Positions 56,754-64,000 of a stretch of 64,000 nt of DNA are shown here, in pieces. A model generated the notes under the pieces. The model searched no databases, was not told the origin of the DNA, and was given only the letters and a program-made list of their open reading frames with translations. Numbering within the stretch: the stretch's first letter is position 1; each line of letters begins with the position of its first letter. Made by a program: the position numbers and the translations under genes. Source of the DNA: Pukyongiella litopenaei. GTDB lineage: Bacteria > Pseudomonadota > Alphaproteobacteria > Rhodobacterales > Rhodobacteraceae. The stretch spans positions 3,038,001 through 3,102,000 of the forward strand of contig NZ_CP027665.1 of the NCBI RefSeq assembly GCF_003008555.2. Reading direction: 5' to 3'.

Positions 56754-57551
56754 ATGACGACCGCGCCGGACGCCAGCGACTGGCCGGACACGCTCCCGCC
56801 GGTGATCGACGCGCTGCACAGCGCCGAGTTCTTTCCCCGGATGACGCGATTTCTCGGCGGGCTGGCCCCGTTTTCCGGCATCTTCATCACCAGGCTGTTC
56901 CGTGACGCGCCGCCCCGGCATGTCTATGACACGGTGCGCATCGAACGCCGGGCGGCGGTGATCGACCAGTATCTCGACAGCGCCTACCTGCTCGATCCGT
57001 TCTATGACGCGTTCCGCAAGGGAAACGTGGATTGTGCGCACCGCCTGCGCGACGTGGCGCCCGACCGGTTCACGCGGTCCACATATTACCAGCACTATTA
57101 CCGCAACATCGATCTGCGCGACGAACTCGGGCTTCTGCTGGCGCTGCCCGATGGCAGCGTCGCGTTCTACTCGATCGGCCGGCCGGGTCGCGAACGGCGG
57201 TTCTCGTCCCGGGCCTTGGCCGCGTTCCGGACCGCGCTGCCGCTGGTGACATCGCTGACCGCCAAGCACCTGTTGCACCAGCCGCGGCCCGATCTGCCCG
57301 GCCCGGCGCAGGTGATCGACGATGCGCTGATCGGGTTCGGCGCCGGGGTGCTGACCGCGCGCGAACGCGAGGTGGCCGAACTGATCCTGAAGGGACATTC
57401 CAGCGCGTCGATCTCGGACCGCACCGGCACCGCGGTGGGAACGGTCAAGATCCACCGCAAGAACCTCTATCGCAAGCTGGGGGTTTCATCGCAGTCCGAA
57501 CTGTTCGCGTCGTTTCTCGGGCGTGTGCTGGCCGGTCGCGACGGGCCCTGA
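56754..57551 (+). CDS. LuxR/GerE-type HTH transcriptional regulator
   Basis: Transcription factor of 265 aa. The C-terminal LuxR-type HTH is at residues 200-260 (LTAREREVAELILKGHSSAS, GTVKIHRKNLYRKLGVSSQS). The N-terminal 190 residues form an uncharacterised sensor with many aromatics (STYYQHYYRNIDLRDELG); acyl-homoserine-lactone-binding signature residues are not obvious. No luxI-type gene is present. It precedes the potA-like gene by about 107 bp, so it may once have controlled that transporter. Confidence 0.85.
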   Translation: MTTAPDASDWPDTLPPVIDALHSAEFFPRMTRFLGGLAPFSGIFITRLFRDAPPRHVYDTVRIERRAAVIDQYLDSAYLLDPFYDAFRKGNVDCAHRLRDVAPDRFTRSTYYQHYYRNIDLRDELGLLLALPDGSVAFYSIGRPGRERRFSSRALAAFRTALPLVTSLTAKHLLHQPRPDLPGPAQVIDDALIGFGAGVLTAREREVAELILKGHSSASISDRTGTAVGTVKIHRKNLYRKLGVSSQSELFASFLGRVLAGRDGP

Positions 57552-57658
57552 CTACCCCCCGAGGGATATTTACCGATCCATCCGGATCGTTCTAACCTGT
57601 CTGCAACCAACGCGGGAGCGCCGCGGGACCGGAACGATCGAAGGGGGACAGCCGGACC

Positions 57659-58744
57659 ATGCAGGAGAGCCAGGACGGAACGCCGGACGGACCAGACCGC
57701 ACCGCGGTATCGGTTCGCGCGGTGACCAAGACCTTCGGGCAGGGCGCCGCCGCGGTCCATGCGTTGAAATCGGTTTCGATCGATATTCGCGAAAACGAGT
57801 TCTTCACGCTGCTGGGCCCGTCGGGATGTGGCAAGACCACGCTGCTGCGGCTGATCGCCGGGTTCGAACTGCCCGGCGACGGCACCATCGAACTGGACGG
57901 GGCGGACATCACGGCCCTGCCACCGCATCGCCGCCCGGTGAACACCGTGTTCCAGAACTATGCGTTGTTCCCGCATATGACGGTGGCCGAAAATATCGGG
58001 TTCGGCCTGAAGATGCTGGGGCGGCCGGCGGCGGATACCGACGACACCGTCGCCCGGATGCTGGCCCTTGTGCAGATGGAGCCGATGGCGCATCGGCGGA
58101 CCGACCAGATCTCGGGCGGGCAGCAACAGCGGGTCGCGCTGGCGCGCGCGCTGGCCCCGGCGCCGAAGGTGCTGCTGCTGGACGAACCGCTGGCGGCGCT
58201 GGACCTGAAACTGCGCAAGGACATGCAGCTGGAGCTCAAGCGCCTGCAGCACGAAACCGGCATCACCTTCGTTTTCGTCACCCACGACCAGGAAGAAGCG
58301 CTGACCATGTCCGACCGTATCGCGGTGATGAACGCGGGCGAGATCCTGCAGGTCGGCGCACCCAATGAAATCTACGACCATCCGGCGCATCGGTTCGTTG
58401 CAGATTTCATAGGTGATATCAACATCATGAGCGGCGAAGTGAAAGCGTTGGGCGAAGATGCCGCAGAGATCGAACTGGCGCCGGGTTGCCGTGTTTCCGT
58501 TGCGCTGTCGGGCGGGACGATGGCCCCCGGCGACAGGGTGGATCTGGCGATCCGGCCCGAAAACGTGGCGCTGGCACCGGTCGGCGGCGCGGCGACACTG
58601 GGTGGCACCGTGGCCAATGTGGTCTATTTCGGCGCCGGCACCAGCGTGCATGTCACTCTGGATACCCTCACCGACTTCGTCCAGCCCTGCCCGCAGGAGG
58701 TGGTGGATCTCTACAACAAGATCTGGACCCGGCTGAAGCAGTAG
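57659..58744 (+). CDS. Polyamine/PotA-type ABC ATPase with a replaced C-terminus
   Basis: Import ATPase of 361 aa. Residues 1-250 are a normal PotA: Walker [22 protein letters not shown]-loop [16 protein letters not shown], signature [17 protein letters not shown], Walker [20 protein letters not shown] and [20 protein letters not shown]. The TOBE domain begins normally ([32 protein letters not shown]) but the last 25 residues read [20 protein letters not shown] then RLKQ, which resembles the C-terminal tail of PotD/PotF-type binding proteins and not a TOBE end. No permease or binding-protein gene follows. It is probably a deletion chimera, and an orphan ATPase. Confidence 0.75.
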   Translation: MQESQDGTPDGPDRTAVSVRAVTKTFGQGAAAVHALKSVSIDIRENEFFTLLGPSGCGKTTLLRLIAGFELPGDGTIELDGADITALPPHRRPVNTVFQNYALFPHMTVAENIGFGLKMLGRPAADTDDTVARMLALVQMEPMAHRRTDQISGGQQQRVALARALAPAPKVLLLDEPLAALDLKLRKDMQLELKRLQHETGITFVFVTHDQEEALTMSDRIAVMNAGEILQVGAPNEIYDHPAHRFVADFIGDINIMSGEVKALGEDAAEIELAPGCRVSVALSGGTMAPGDRVDLAIRPENVALAPVGGAATLGGTVANVVYFGAGTSVHVTLDTLTDFVQPCPQEVVDLYNKIWTRLKQ

Positions 58745-58804
58745 GGCAAACGCGGCGCGGCGTCCGGGATGGCGCCGCGCCGGTCCTCGTCAGCAGTTGA
58801 CCCG

Positions 58805-60028
58805 ATGAGCACACCCGTTTCACCTCCGAAACCCAAGACGGCGCGTGACCTCGGCATCATGCAGGGGTTCCCGCCGCCTCCGGAAAAGCGCCCGACGCTC
58901 GAGAACTGGGACCTGCCGCCGTTCAACCGGTGGAGCTTCCAGAACGTGCGCAGCCTGTTTCCGACCGCCGAGGTCTGGCGCGGCACCGGGCCGGCGGACC
59001 CGTTTGGCGAGGATCTCCAGTCGCTGGACGGCATCCAGGTCGTGACGCTGGAAGGCGACCGGGTGCGGCTGGCGGATTTCCTGGCCGCGACCTATGCGGA
59101 CGGGTTCCTGGTCTGTCACCGCGACCGGATCGTCTATGAACGCTATTTCAACGACATGGGCCCCGAAACGCCGCACCTGTCGCAATCGGTGGCCAAGTCG
59201 CTGGTCGGGCTGGTGGCGGGCGTGCTGGACGGACAGGGGCTGCTGGAGATGCACGCGCCGCTGGCGGATCTCGTGCCGGAACTGGCCGCCTGCGGCTATG
59301 CCCGCGCGACGCTGGCCCAGGCGCTCGACATGCAGACGGGCGTCCGGTTCACCGAGGATTACAACCTGCCGGGCAGCGACATGACCCGGATCGACATCGC
59401 GTCGGGCTGGCGGCCGGGGCCGGAGACCGGCGAACGCCCGACCATCCGCGACGTGATCCTGACCCTGCCCGCGATCCGGCCCCATGGCGAGCGGTTCGAC
59501 TATCGCTCGATCGAAACCGACCTGGTGGCCTGGGTGCTGGAACGCGCCGCCGGCCGGTCGCTGGCGGAGCTGGTCAGCACGCTCATCTGGCAACCGGTGG
59601 GCGCCGAGCGCGACGCCTATTTCACCGTTGACGCAGCGGGCACGGCGCTGGCCGATGGCGGGTTCAACGCCACGCTGCGCGATTATGCGCGGCTGGGGCG
59701 GCTGGTGCTGAAGGACGGCCGCGCGATGGGCCGGCAGGTGGTGCCGCGTGACTGGATCGACGGGATGCGCCGGGGTGAGACCGCGAAATTCGGCGAGCCC
59801 TATTCGCTGCTGACCCCCAACGGTGCCTATCGCCGGTTCTGGTGGGTGCGCGACAATGACCGGGGCGACATCTCGGCGCGCGGCGTGTTCGGACAGATGA
59901 TCCATGCCGATCCCGAGGCCGATCTGCTGGTGGTCAAGCTGTCGACCTGGCCCGACTACCTGATCCCGGCCTATACCGCCAATACCTACCGCGCCATCGA
60001 CGCGATCCGCGTCGCGCTGGGCGCCTGA
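58805..60028 (+). CDS. Serine hydrolase (class C beta-lactamase / 6-aminohexanoate-dimer hydrolase-like)
   Basis: Serine hydrolase of 407 aa with the penicillin-recognising fold. The nucleophile motif SxxK is in HLSQSVAKSLVGLVAGVL, the second active-site motif is FDYRSIETDLVAWVLERAAG (Tyr-Arg-Ser) and a Trp-rich C-terminus (WWVRDNDRGDISARGVFGQM) matches the NylB branch. No signal peptide is apparent, so it is likely cytoplasmic and acts on an amide or ester, not as a resistance enzyme. Start at 58805. It stands 60 bp after the chimeric ATPase and 26 bp before an amidohydrolase. Confidence 0.83.
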   Translation: MSTPVSPPKPKTARDLGIMQGFPPPPEKRPTLENWDLPPFNRWSFQNVRSLFPTAEVWRGTGPADPFGEDLQSLDGIQVVTLEGDRVRLADFLAATYADGFLVCHRDRIVYERYFNDMGPETPHLSQSVAKSLVGLVAGVLDGQGLLEMHAPLADLVPELAACGYARATLAQALDMQTGVRFTEDYNLPGSDMTRIDIASGWRPGPETGERPTIRDVILTLPAIRPHGERFDYRSIETDLVAWVLERAAGRSLAELVSTLIWQPVGAERDAYFTVDAAGTALADGGFNATLRDYARLGRLVLKDGRAMGRQVVPRDWIDGMRRGETAKFGEPYSLLTPNGAYRRFWWVRDNDRGDISARGVFGQMIHADPEADLLVVKLSTWPDYLIPAYTANTYRAIDAIRVALGA

Positions 60029-60053
60029 ACCGGTCCGAATCGGGAGATTGCAG

Positions 60054-61715
60054 ATGACACATGCCGATACCATCGTCACCAATGGCCGCGTCCTGACCAT
60101 GGATGACACCATGCCCCGCGCCGAGGCGGTGGCGCTGGCCGCGGGGTGCATTCTCGCGGTCGGCGGCGCCGACGAGATCGCCGCGCTGGCGGGGGCGGCG
60201 ACCGAGGTGATCGACGCCGGCGGCGGATCGGTCCTGCCGGGCTTTGTCGAAAGCCACCTGCACCTGTTCACCGGCGGCGCGGAACTGAATCACCTGCACC
60301 TCGATGGCTGCGATTCGGAACCCGGGCTGCGCCGGCTGCTGGGCGACTATGCGGCGCGGCGTCCCGACCTGCCGCTGGTGGTCGGGCAGGGGCCCGATTA
60401 CGGCCTGTTCGCCGGGGTCGTGCCGCGGTTGTTGCTGGACGACATCGTCGCCGACCGGCCGGTCGCGCTGATGGCGCATGACCATCACACGGTCTGGGCC
60501 AACAGCGCGGCGCTGCGGGCGGCGGGGGTGCTGCACGGGCGCCAAACGCCCGACGGGCACGAGGTGGTGATGGGGGCCGACGGGCTCGCCACCGGCGAAT
60601 TGCTGGAGCCCGAAGCCTATGGTCCGGTCCTCGCGCTCAGCGGCTATTTCCGGTCCATGCTGGGGCTGAGCACCGGGCGCGAGCCGGACCCGGCGCCGGA
60701 TGCGGAGCAGCGCGCGTCCGATCTCGCCGATCTCGCGCGGGGACTGGCCCATGCCAATGCCGCCGGGATCACCTCGCTGGTGAACATGGACGGCAATTTC
60801 TACACGCTCGACCTGCTCGAGGAACTGCGGCGGCGCGGCGATCTGACCGCGCGGGTGCGGGTGCCGTTCCATTTCCTGCCCGAGATGGAGATGGCCGATC
60901 TCGATGCCGCCACCGAGATGACCGGGCGCTGGCAGGATGACTGGCTCTGTTCCGGCTTCGTCAAGATGTTCATGGATGGGGTGATCGACAGTGGGACAGC
61001 CTTCATGAAACACGATTACCCCGATCGGCCCGGCTGGCGCGCGCATGGCCGGTTCGAGGCCGACCGCTTTGCCCGGATCGCGACCGAGATCGACCGGCGC
61101 GGGTTGCAGATCGCGGTGCATTCGATTGGCGATGCCGCGACCGAACGGGTGCTGGACGGCTATGCCGCCGCGCGCCGTGCGAACGGCGACAGCGGGCTGC
61201 GTCACCGGGTGGAACATATCGAACTGATCGACCCGGCCGACATTCCGCGCCTGTCCGATCTCGGCCTGATCGCGTCGATGCAGCCGGCCCACGCGCCGGG
61301 ATGCTGCGGCGTGCCCCATGAGCCGACGCTGACCAAGATCGGCCGGCCGCGCTGGAACGATGCCTTTGCCTGGCGCCGCATCGCCGACAGCGGCGCTGCG
61401 CTGGCGTTGGCCTCGGACTGGCCGGTGTCGGACATCTCGGTGCTGCGCGGCATTCACGCCGCGGTCACCCGCGAGGCCTGGTGCGACGACGTGCCGAACC
61501 AGCGGCTGACGCTGGACGAGGCCCTGCGCGGCTACACCATCGGCGGTGCCCATGCCGAACATTCCGAGGCGAAAAAGGGCAGCCTGAGCCCCGGCAAGCT
61601 GGCCGACCTGGTGATCCTCGATCGCGATATCGAGGCGGTCGACCCGGCGGAAATCGAACATATGCGGGTGCGGCGCACGATCTGCGGCGGGCGCACGGTG
61701 TTCACCGCTGCCTGA
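60054..61715 (+). CDS. Amidohydrolase family protein (YtcJ-like)
   Basis: Metal-dependent amidohydrolase of 553 aa. Metal ligands include HxH in GFVESHLHLFTGG, later His in LQIAVHSIGDAATERVLDGY and LRHRVEHIELID, and the Asp in ALALASDWPVSDISVL. The N-terminus (IVTNGRVLTMDDTMPRAEAV) and the C-terminus (SLSPGKLADLVILDRDIEAV) form the small beta-sandwich typical of the family. The substrate is unknown; YtcJ-type enzymes act on formamides, carbamates and similar compounds. I start at 60054, after GGGAG; a TTG at 60048 is less likely. It may cooperate with the preceding hydrolase. Confidence 0.85.
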   Translation: MTHADTIVTNGRVLTMDDTMPRAEAVALAAGCILAVGGADEIAALAGAATEVIDAGGGSVLPGFVESHLHLFTGGAELNHLHLDGCDSEPGLRRLLGDYAARRPDLPLVVGQGPDYGLFAGVVPRLLLDDIVADRPVALMAHDHHTVWANSAALRAAGVLHGRQTPDGHEVVMGADGLATGELLEPEAYGPVLALSGYFRSMLGLSTGREPDPAPDAEQRASDLADLARGLAHANAAGITSLVNMDGNFYTLDLLEELRRRGDLTARVRVPFHFLPEMEMADLDAATEMTGRWQDDWLCSGFVKMFMDGVIDSGTAFMKHDYPDRPGWRAHGRFEADRFARIATEIDRRGLQIAVHSIGDAATERVLDGYAAARRANGDSGLRHRVEHIELIDPADIPRLSDLGLIASMQPAHAPGCCGVPHEPTLTKIGRPRWNDAFAWRRIADSGAALALASDWPVSDISVLRGIHAAVTREAWCDDVPNQRLTLDEALRGYTIGGAHAEHSEAKKGSLSPGKLADLVILDRDIEAVDPAEIEHMRVRRTICGGRTVFTAA

Positions 61716-61726
61716 GCGGGCCCGCG

Positions 61727-62347
61727 TCAGCGCAGCCGCGACAGCAGGTCCCGCACTATCGGCCCCAGCCGCATCCGCAGGCCTTCGGGCAGCCGCCCAT
61801 AGGCGCGGCGCAGCAGCCCGCGCGGCAGGGCGGGCGGGGCCAGCCCCGGTGTGCGCCGGTTGTCACGCGGCGACAGGTAGCCGCTGAACACCAGCCGGCC
61901 GTCGCGCTCGGCCTCGACCCCGATCCGCGCGGCCGGGTCGAGACCATCCGGCAGGTCGAACCGCAGCGTCGCCCGCCGGCGTGCCGGGGCATAGGCCAGC
62001 ATCGCCGCGACCTCGATGCGCCCGTTGACCACCGCCGCCACCGGTTGCGGCGCCTTCGAGAACACATGCCGCATCCATGGCTCGTGCCGCGGGGCGGGGC
62101 GCAACTGCAGCTCGACCGAGCGCCCGGCGACCCGGGCCCGCAGCAACTGGCCGTACTCCTCGGCCACAAGTTCCGCTGGCAGCGTGCCGACCGGACGCCA
62201 TGCCAGGCCTGCCTGCAGGGCATCCTCCTGCTTCGCGGCAAAGCCCGATGCCTCGCCCGGTGCCGGGCGGCGGGCCTCGGCCACGGCCCGGTGCATCCGG
62301 TCGTAGAAGGCCAGATGGGTTTCGGGGCTGTCGCCGCTGCCGGTCAC
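61727..62347 (-). CDS. Protein of unknown function coupled to a glycosyltransferase
   Basis: 206 residues without a recognised family, signal peptide or membrane helix. It is rich in Arg, Ala and Pro (AGLAWRPVGTLPAELVAEEY, PPALPRGLLRRAYGRLPEGL) and has one strand-rich middle part. It starts at the ATG overlapping the glycosyltransferase stop (62344), so it is translated with it and probably assists the same glycan or surface pathway. It is convergent with the amidohydrolase gene (11 bp between stops). Confidence 0.65.
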   Translation of the reverse strand: MTGSGDSPETHLAFYDRMHRAVAEARRPAPGEASGFAAKQEDALQAGLAWRPVGTLPAELVAEEYGQLLRARVAGRSVELQLRPAPRHEPWMRHVFSKAPQPVAAVVNGRIEVAAMLAYAPARRRATLRFDLPDGLDPAARIGVEAERDGRLVFSGYLSPRDNRRTPGLAPPALPRGLLRRAYGRLPEGLRMRLGPIVRDLLSRLR

Positions 62348-64000
62348 AGGATCACCCCGCCGAAATCGAGGCCCGCCCGCACCGGGCCCTGGGTTTCGAA
62401 CTGCGCCGCGTCGGCGGTCCAGGTGTGGTTGCGCACATCCGCGCGGCGCACCTGGACATAGTTGAACGGATCGGCGGTCAGCAGCCGGCGCCCGTTTTCC
62501 TCGGCGGTGGTCAGGAACAGCACATCGGCATAGCCGCGCACGTCCTCGGGGAAATGACCGGACCCGGCGCGGGCCAGGATGGTGCTGCCGGTCAGGAACA
62601 CCGCCTTGCGGTCGCGGGCCTCGAAGTTGCGCACCACCAGCTTCTCGGTTTCCTCCAGCCAGGCAAAGACCGCCGCTTTCCCTGCAATGTCGAAATCCGC
62701 GTATTTGCGCTGCAACAGGAGATCGGACAGGTAATGCGGCCCATAGATATCGTCATCGTCGATCTTGGCCCAGTAGTCGGCGCCGGACTGGTCGATGCCG
62801 AAATTCATGCAATAGCCGATGCTCTTGTCGCCGGGGATCGCGGTCAGCTGCGCGGCCGGGTGGTCGGCCACCTGCCGGGCGATGTCGCCGGGAACCGACA
62901 CGCCGTTGGCCACGATGGTCAGCTGCCAGTTGCGATGGACCTGCGCCTCCATCATGCGCAGCGCATGCGGGATCAGTTCGGGCCGGATCGTGGGCATGAC
63001 CACGTTCACGCCGGGATCGAGCGGCGCGGTGCTGCGCACGGGCTTGCCGAAATGCTCCAGCAGCGCGGCGATGCCTTCGAACCAGCTGTGCCGGGCCACC
63101 GCGTCGCGCCAGCCCAGGTGCTGGGCGGCGGCGGCTCCGATCCGGTCGCGCATCAGCCAGTGGATCAGCGCGTTCAGCCCGGCGGGGGTGTCGGCGGTGG
63201 CAGCACCCGCCAGCCTGCCATCCTCGGCCAGCACCAGCGCCTTGGCCGCGGCCGCTTCGAGCTGACGCTGCCGGGCATGTCGCGGCCGGTTGCCGGTCAG
63301 GGCGGTCGGCAGGATATAGCCCTCGGCAAACTTCAGCAGGTTGGCGAGCGGCTGCCCGCGCAACGGACCCAGCGCCCGCCGCTGCATCCGTGGCGGAAAC
63401 CGGCGATTGTTGTTGCGCAGGTCATAGGAGCTGTCGAGCAGCCACCAGTTATAGTCGAACAGCGCCTCGAACCGGTCGGCGAAGGCCTCGGGATCGTCAC
63501 GCGCGCCGATTTCGTGGCAACCATCCACCGCAAGGCTCAGATAGCGGCCCCAGGGGACATGGGCGGCGAGGTCGTCGATCACCGGGTTGAACAGCTTGAC
63601 ATCCACGCAGGGCGGTATCGCGACCGTATCGGGGTCGCTGGCGTCGGCGCCGGGTGGCACGACCACCAGATCGACGGCGCCGCGCAGATGGGCGAAATGC
63701 GGCAGCGCCGCGGCTTCCTCGTTGATCCAGAGCACGACCGGCACCTCATGGTCCCGCGCCCGCGCGATCAGCGCGTGCAGATGCGCACCATCATCGCCCA
63801 TGCCCAGCAATCCGCGCCGCCACGGATCGTCCTGCCGCATGATCCGGCCTTCGACCAGCAGCAGGTCCAGCCCGGTCCAGGCGATGGTTGCATCCGGTGC
63901 GTCGGGTGCGATCACCGTGACATCGGCATATTTCGCCAGCATATCCGCGAACCCGCCAGTGCCGATGATGCCGATGCGGTTGGTCAGCGCCAGCGACGAG
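62344..64000 (-). CDS. Family 2-like glycosyltransferase, 5' partial at window edge
   Basis: The C-terminal 250 residues have a GT-A fold: VNVVMPTIRPELIPHALRMM (nucleotide-sugar start), LTIVANGVSVPGDIA, GYCMNFGIDQSGADYWAKID and the metal-binding acidic run DDDD in KIDDDDIYGPHYLSDLL. The N-terminal 300 residues are a Rossmann-like region (VTVIAPDAPDATIAWTGLDL). An ATG at 63942 would start it, but the frame is open to the window end and reads plausible residues (LTNRIGIIGTGGFAD), so the real start lies beyond base 64000. It is coupled to the downstream 206-aa protein. Confidence 0.8.
   Translation of the reverse strand, partial: SSLALTNRIGIIGTGGFADMLAKYADVTVIAPDAPDATIAWTGLDLLLVEGRIMRQDDPWRRGLLGMGDDGAHLHALIARARDHEVPVVLWINEEAAALPHFAHLRGAVDLVVVPPGADASDPDTVAIPPCVDVKLFNPVIDDLAAHVPWGRYLSLAVDGCHEIGARDDPEAFADRFEALFDYNWWLLDSSYDLRNNNRRFPPRMQRRALGPLRGQPLANLLKFAEGYILPTALTGNRPRHARQRQLEAAAAKALVLAEDGRLAGAATADTPAGLNALIHWLMRDRIGAAAAQHLGWRDAVARHSWFEGIAALLEHFGKPVRSTAPLDPGVNVVMPTIRPELIPHALRMMEAQVHRNWQLTIVANGVSVPGDIARQVADHPAAQLTAIPGDKSIGYCMNFGIDQSGADYWAKIDDDDIYGPHYLSDLLLQRKYADFDIAGKAAVFAWLEETEKLVVRNFEARDRKAVFLTGSTILARAGSGHFPEDVRGYADVLFLTTAEENGRRLLTADPFNYVQVRRADVRNHTWTADAAQFETQGPVRAGLDFGGVIL

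Noticed and set aside
57555-57580. A third copy of the composite repeat head after the LuxR-type gene
   Set aside because: Only a CCCCCGAGGGATATTT core resembles the head, with an insertion and no following hairpins, so it was not counted.
58805-60028. Beta-lactamase resistance gene
   Set aside because: No signal peptide, and the motifs and Trp-rich end match aminohexanoate-dimer hydrolase-like serine hydrolases, so a resistance role is not supported.

Overview
The window is about 64 kb of GC-rich, densely coding DNA. It holds many 1-4 bp ATGA/GTGA gene overlaps, no rRNA, tRNA, CRISPR array, integrase, transposase or phage gene, and fits a chromosomal segment of an alphaproteobacterium. A ZapA gene preceded by a coiled-coil (ZauP-like) gene, a DUF482 acyltransferase, a DUF808 protein, a SoeABC-type sulfite dehydrogenase, and taurine-pyruvate aminotransferase with tauABC and a MocR regulator together point to Rhodobacteraceae (Roseobacter group). 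This is an inference from gene families and order; no database search was possible.

Layout. 0-3.6 kb: 3' part of a class A penicillin-binding protein, then mlaA-mlaC (outer-membrane lipid asymmetry) on the minus strand. 3.7-6.8 kb: type I secretion ABC exporter and its HlyD-type adaptor, with no substrate or TolC gene in view. 6.8-16.5 kb: housekeeping genes in short coupled operons (ridA-gdpD-DUF482-pcd; peroxiredoxin; ferredoxin reductase-rsmD; sfsA-map; cinA N-domain-GNAT-AhpD-like-OmpA-like). 16.6-25.7 kb: FadH-type reductase, rppH, two small membrane proteins, a GapB-like glyceraldehyde-3-phosphate dehydrogenase, DUF808, transketolase, then a coupled zauP-zapA-MliC-like operon. 25.7-31 kb, minus strand: nth-pfkB-GNAT, purL, bolA-grxD. 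31-40 kb: Ada-like repair protein, OmpA lipoprotein, FMN reductase, glyoxalase, MaoC-like dehydratase, a D-amino-acid-oxidase-like flavoprotein head-to-head with mnmD, EamA transporter, lytic transglycosylase, dapA.

40-57 kb is the most coherent accessory region and looks built for C2-sulfonate (taurine) use. It has soeABC (sulfite to sulfate), a citrate/methylcitrate synthase divergent from pta (acetyl phosphate to acetyl-CoA), a MocR regulator best read as TauR, taurine-pyruvate aminotransferase, and a divergent tauABC importer. Sulfoacetaldehyde acetyltransferase (xsc), the step between Tpa and Pta, is not in the window. An ArsR regulator with an ArsP/DUF318 permease, a methyltransferase and a membrane protein sit inside this region. 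Paired CTGG-headed direct repeats occur upstream of both tauR and tpa. 57-62 kb: a LuxR-type regulator and an orphan polyamine-type ATPase gene whose 3' end reads like the tail of a periplasmic binding protein, suggesting a deleted transporter operon; then a serine hydrolase and an amidohydrolase. The window ends inside a glycosyltransferase gene that runs off the right edge.

Most interesting: the potA/binding-protein chimera; the TauC permease with an extra beta-rich extracytoplasmic insert; the TauR-like repeat pairs; a composite repeat (26-nt head plus two hairpins) found after dapA and, inverted, between soeA and soeB; a GAPDH with Ala at the usual NAD-selective Asp; an MnmC-like enzyme split into two divergent genes; and coupling of a lysozyme-inhibitor-like gene to the Z-ring genes zauP-zapA. 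I found no strong evidence for a wholly new multi-gene system.
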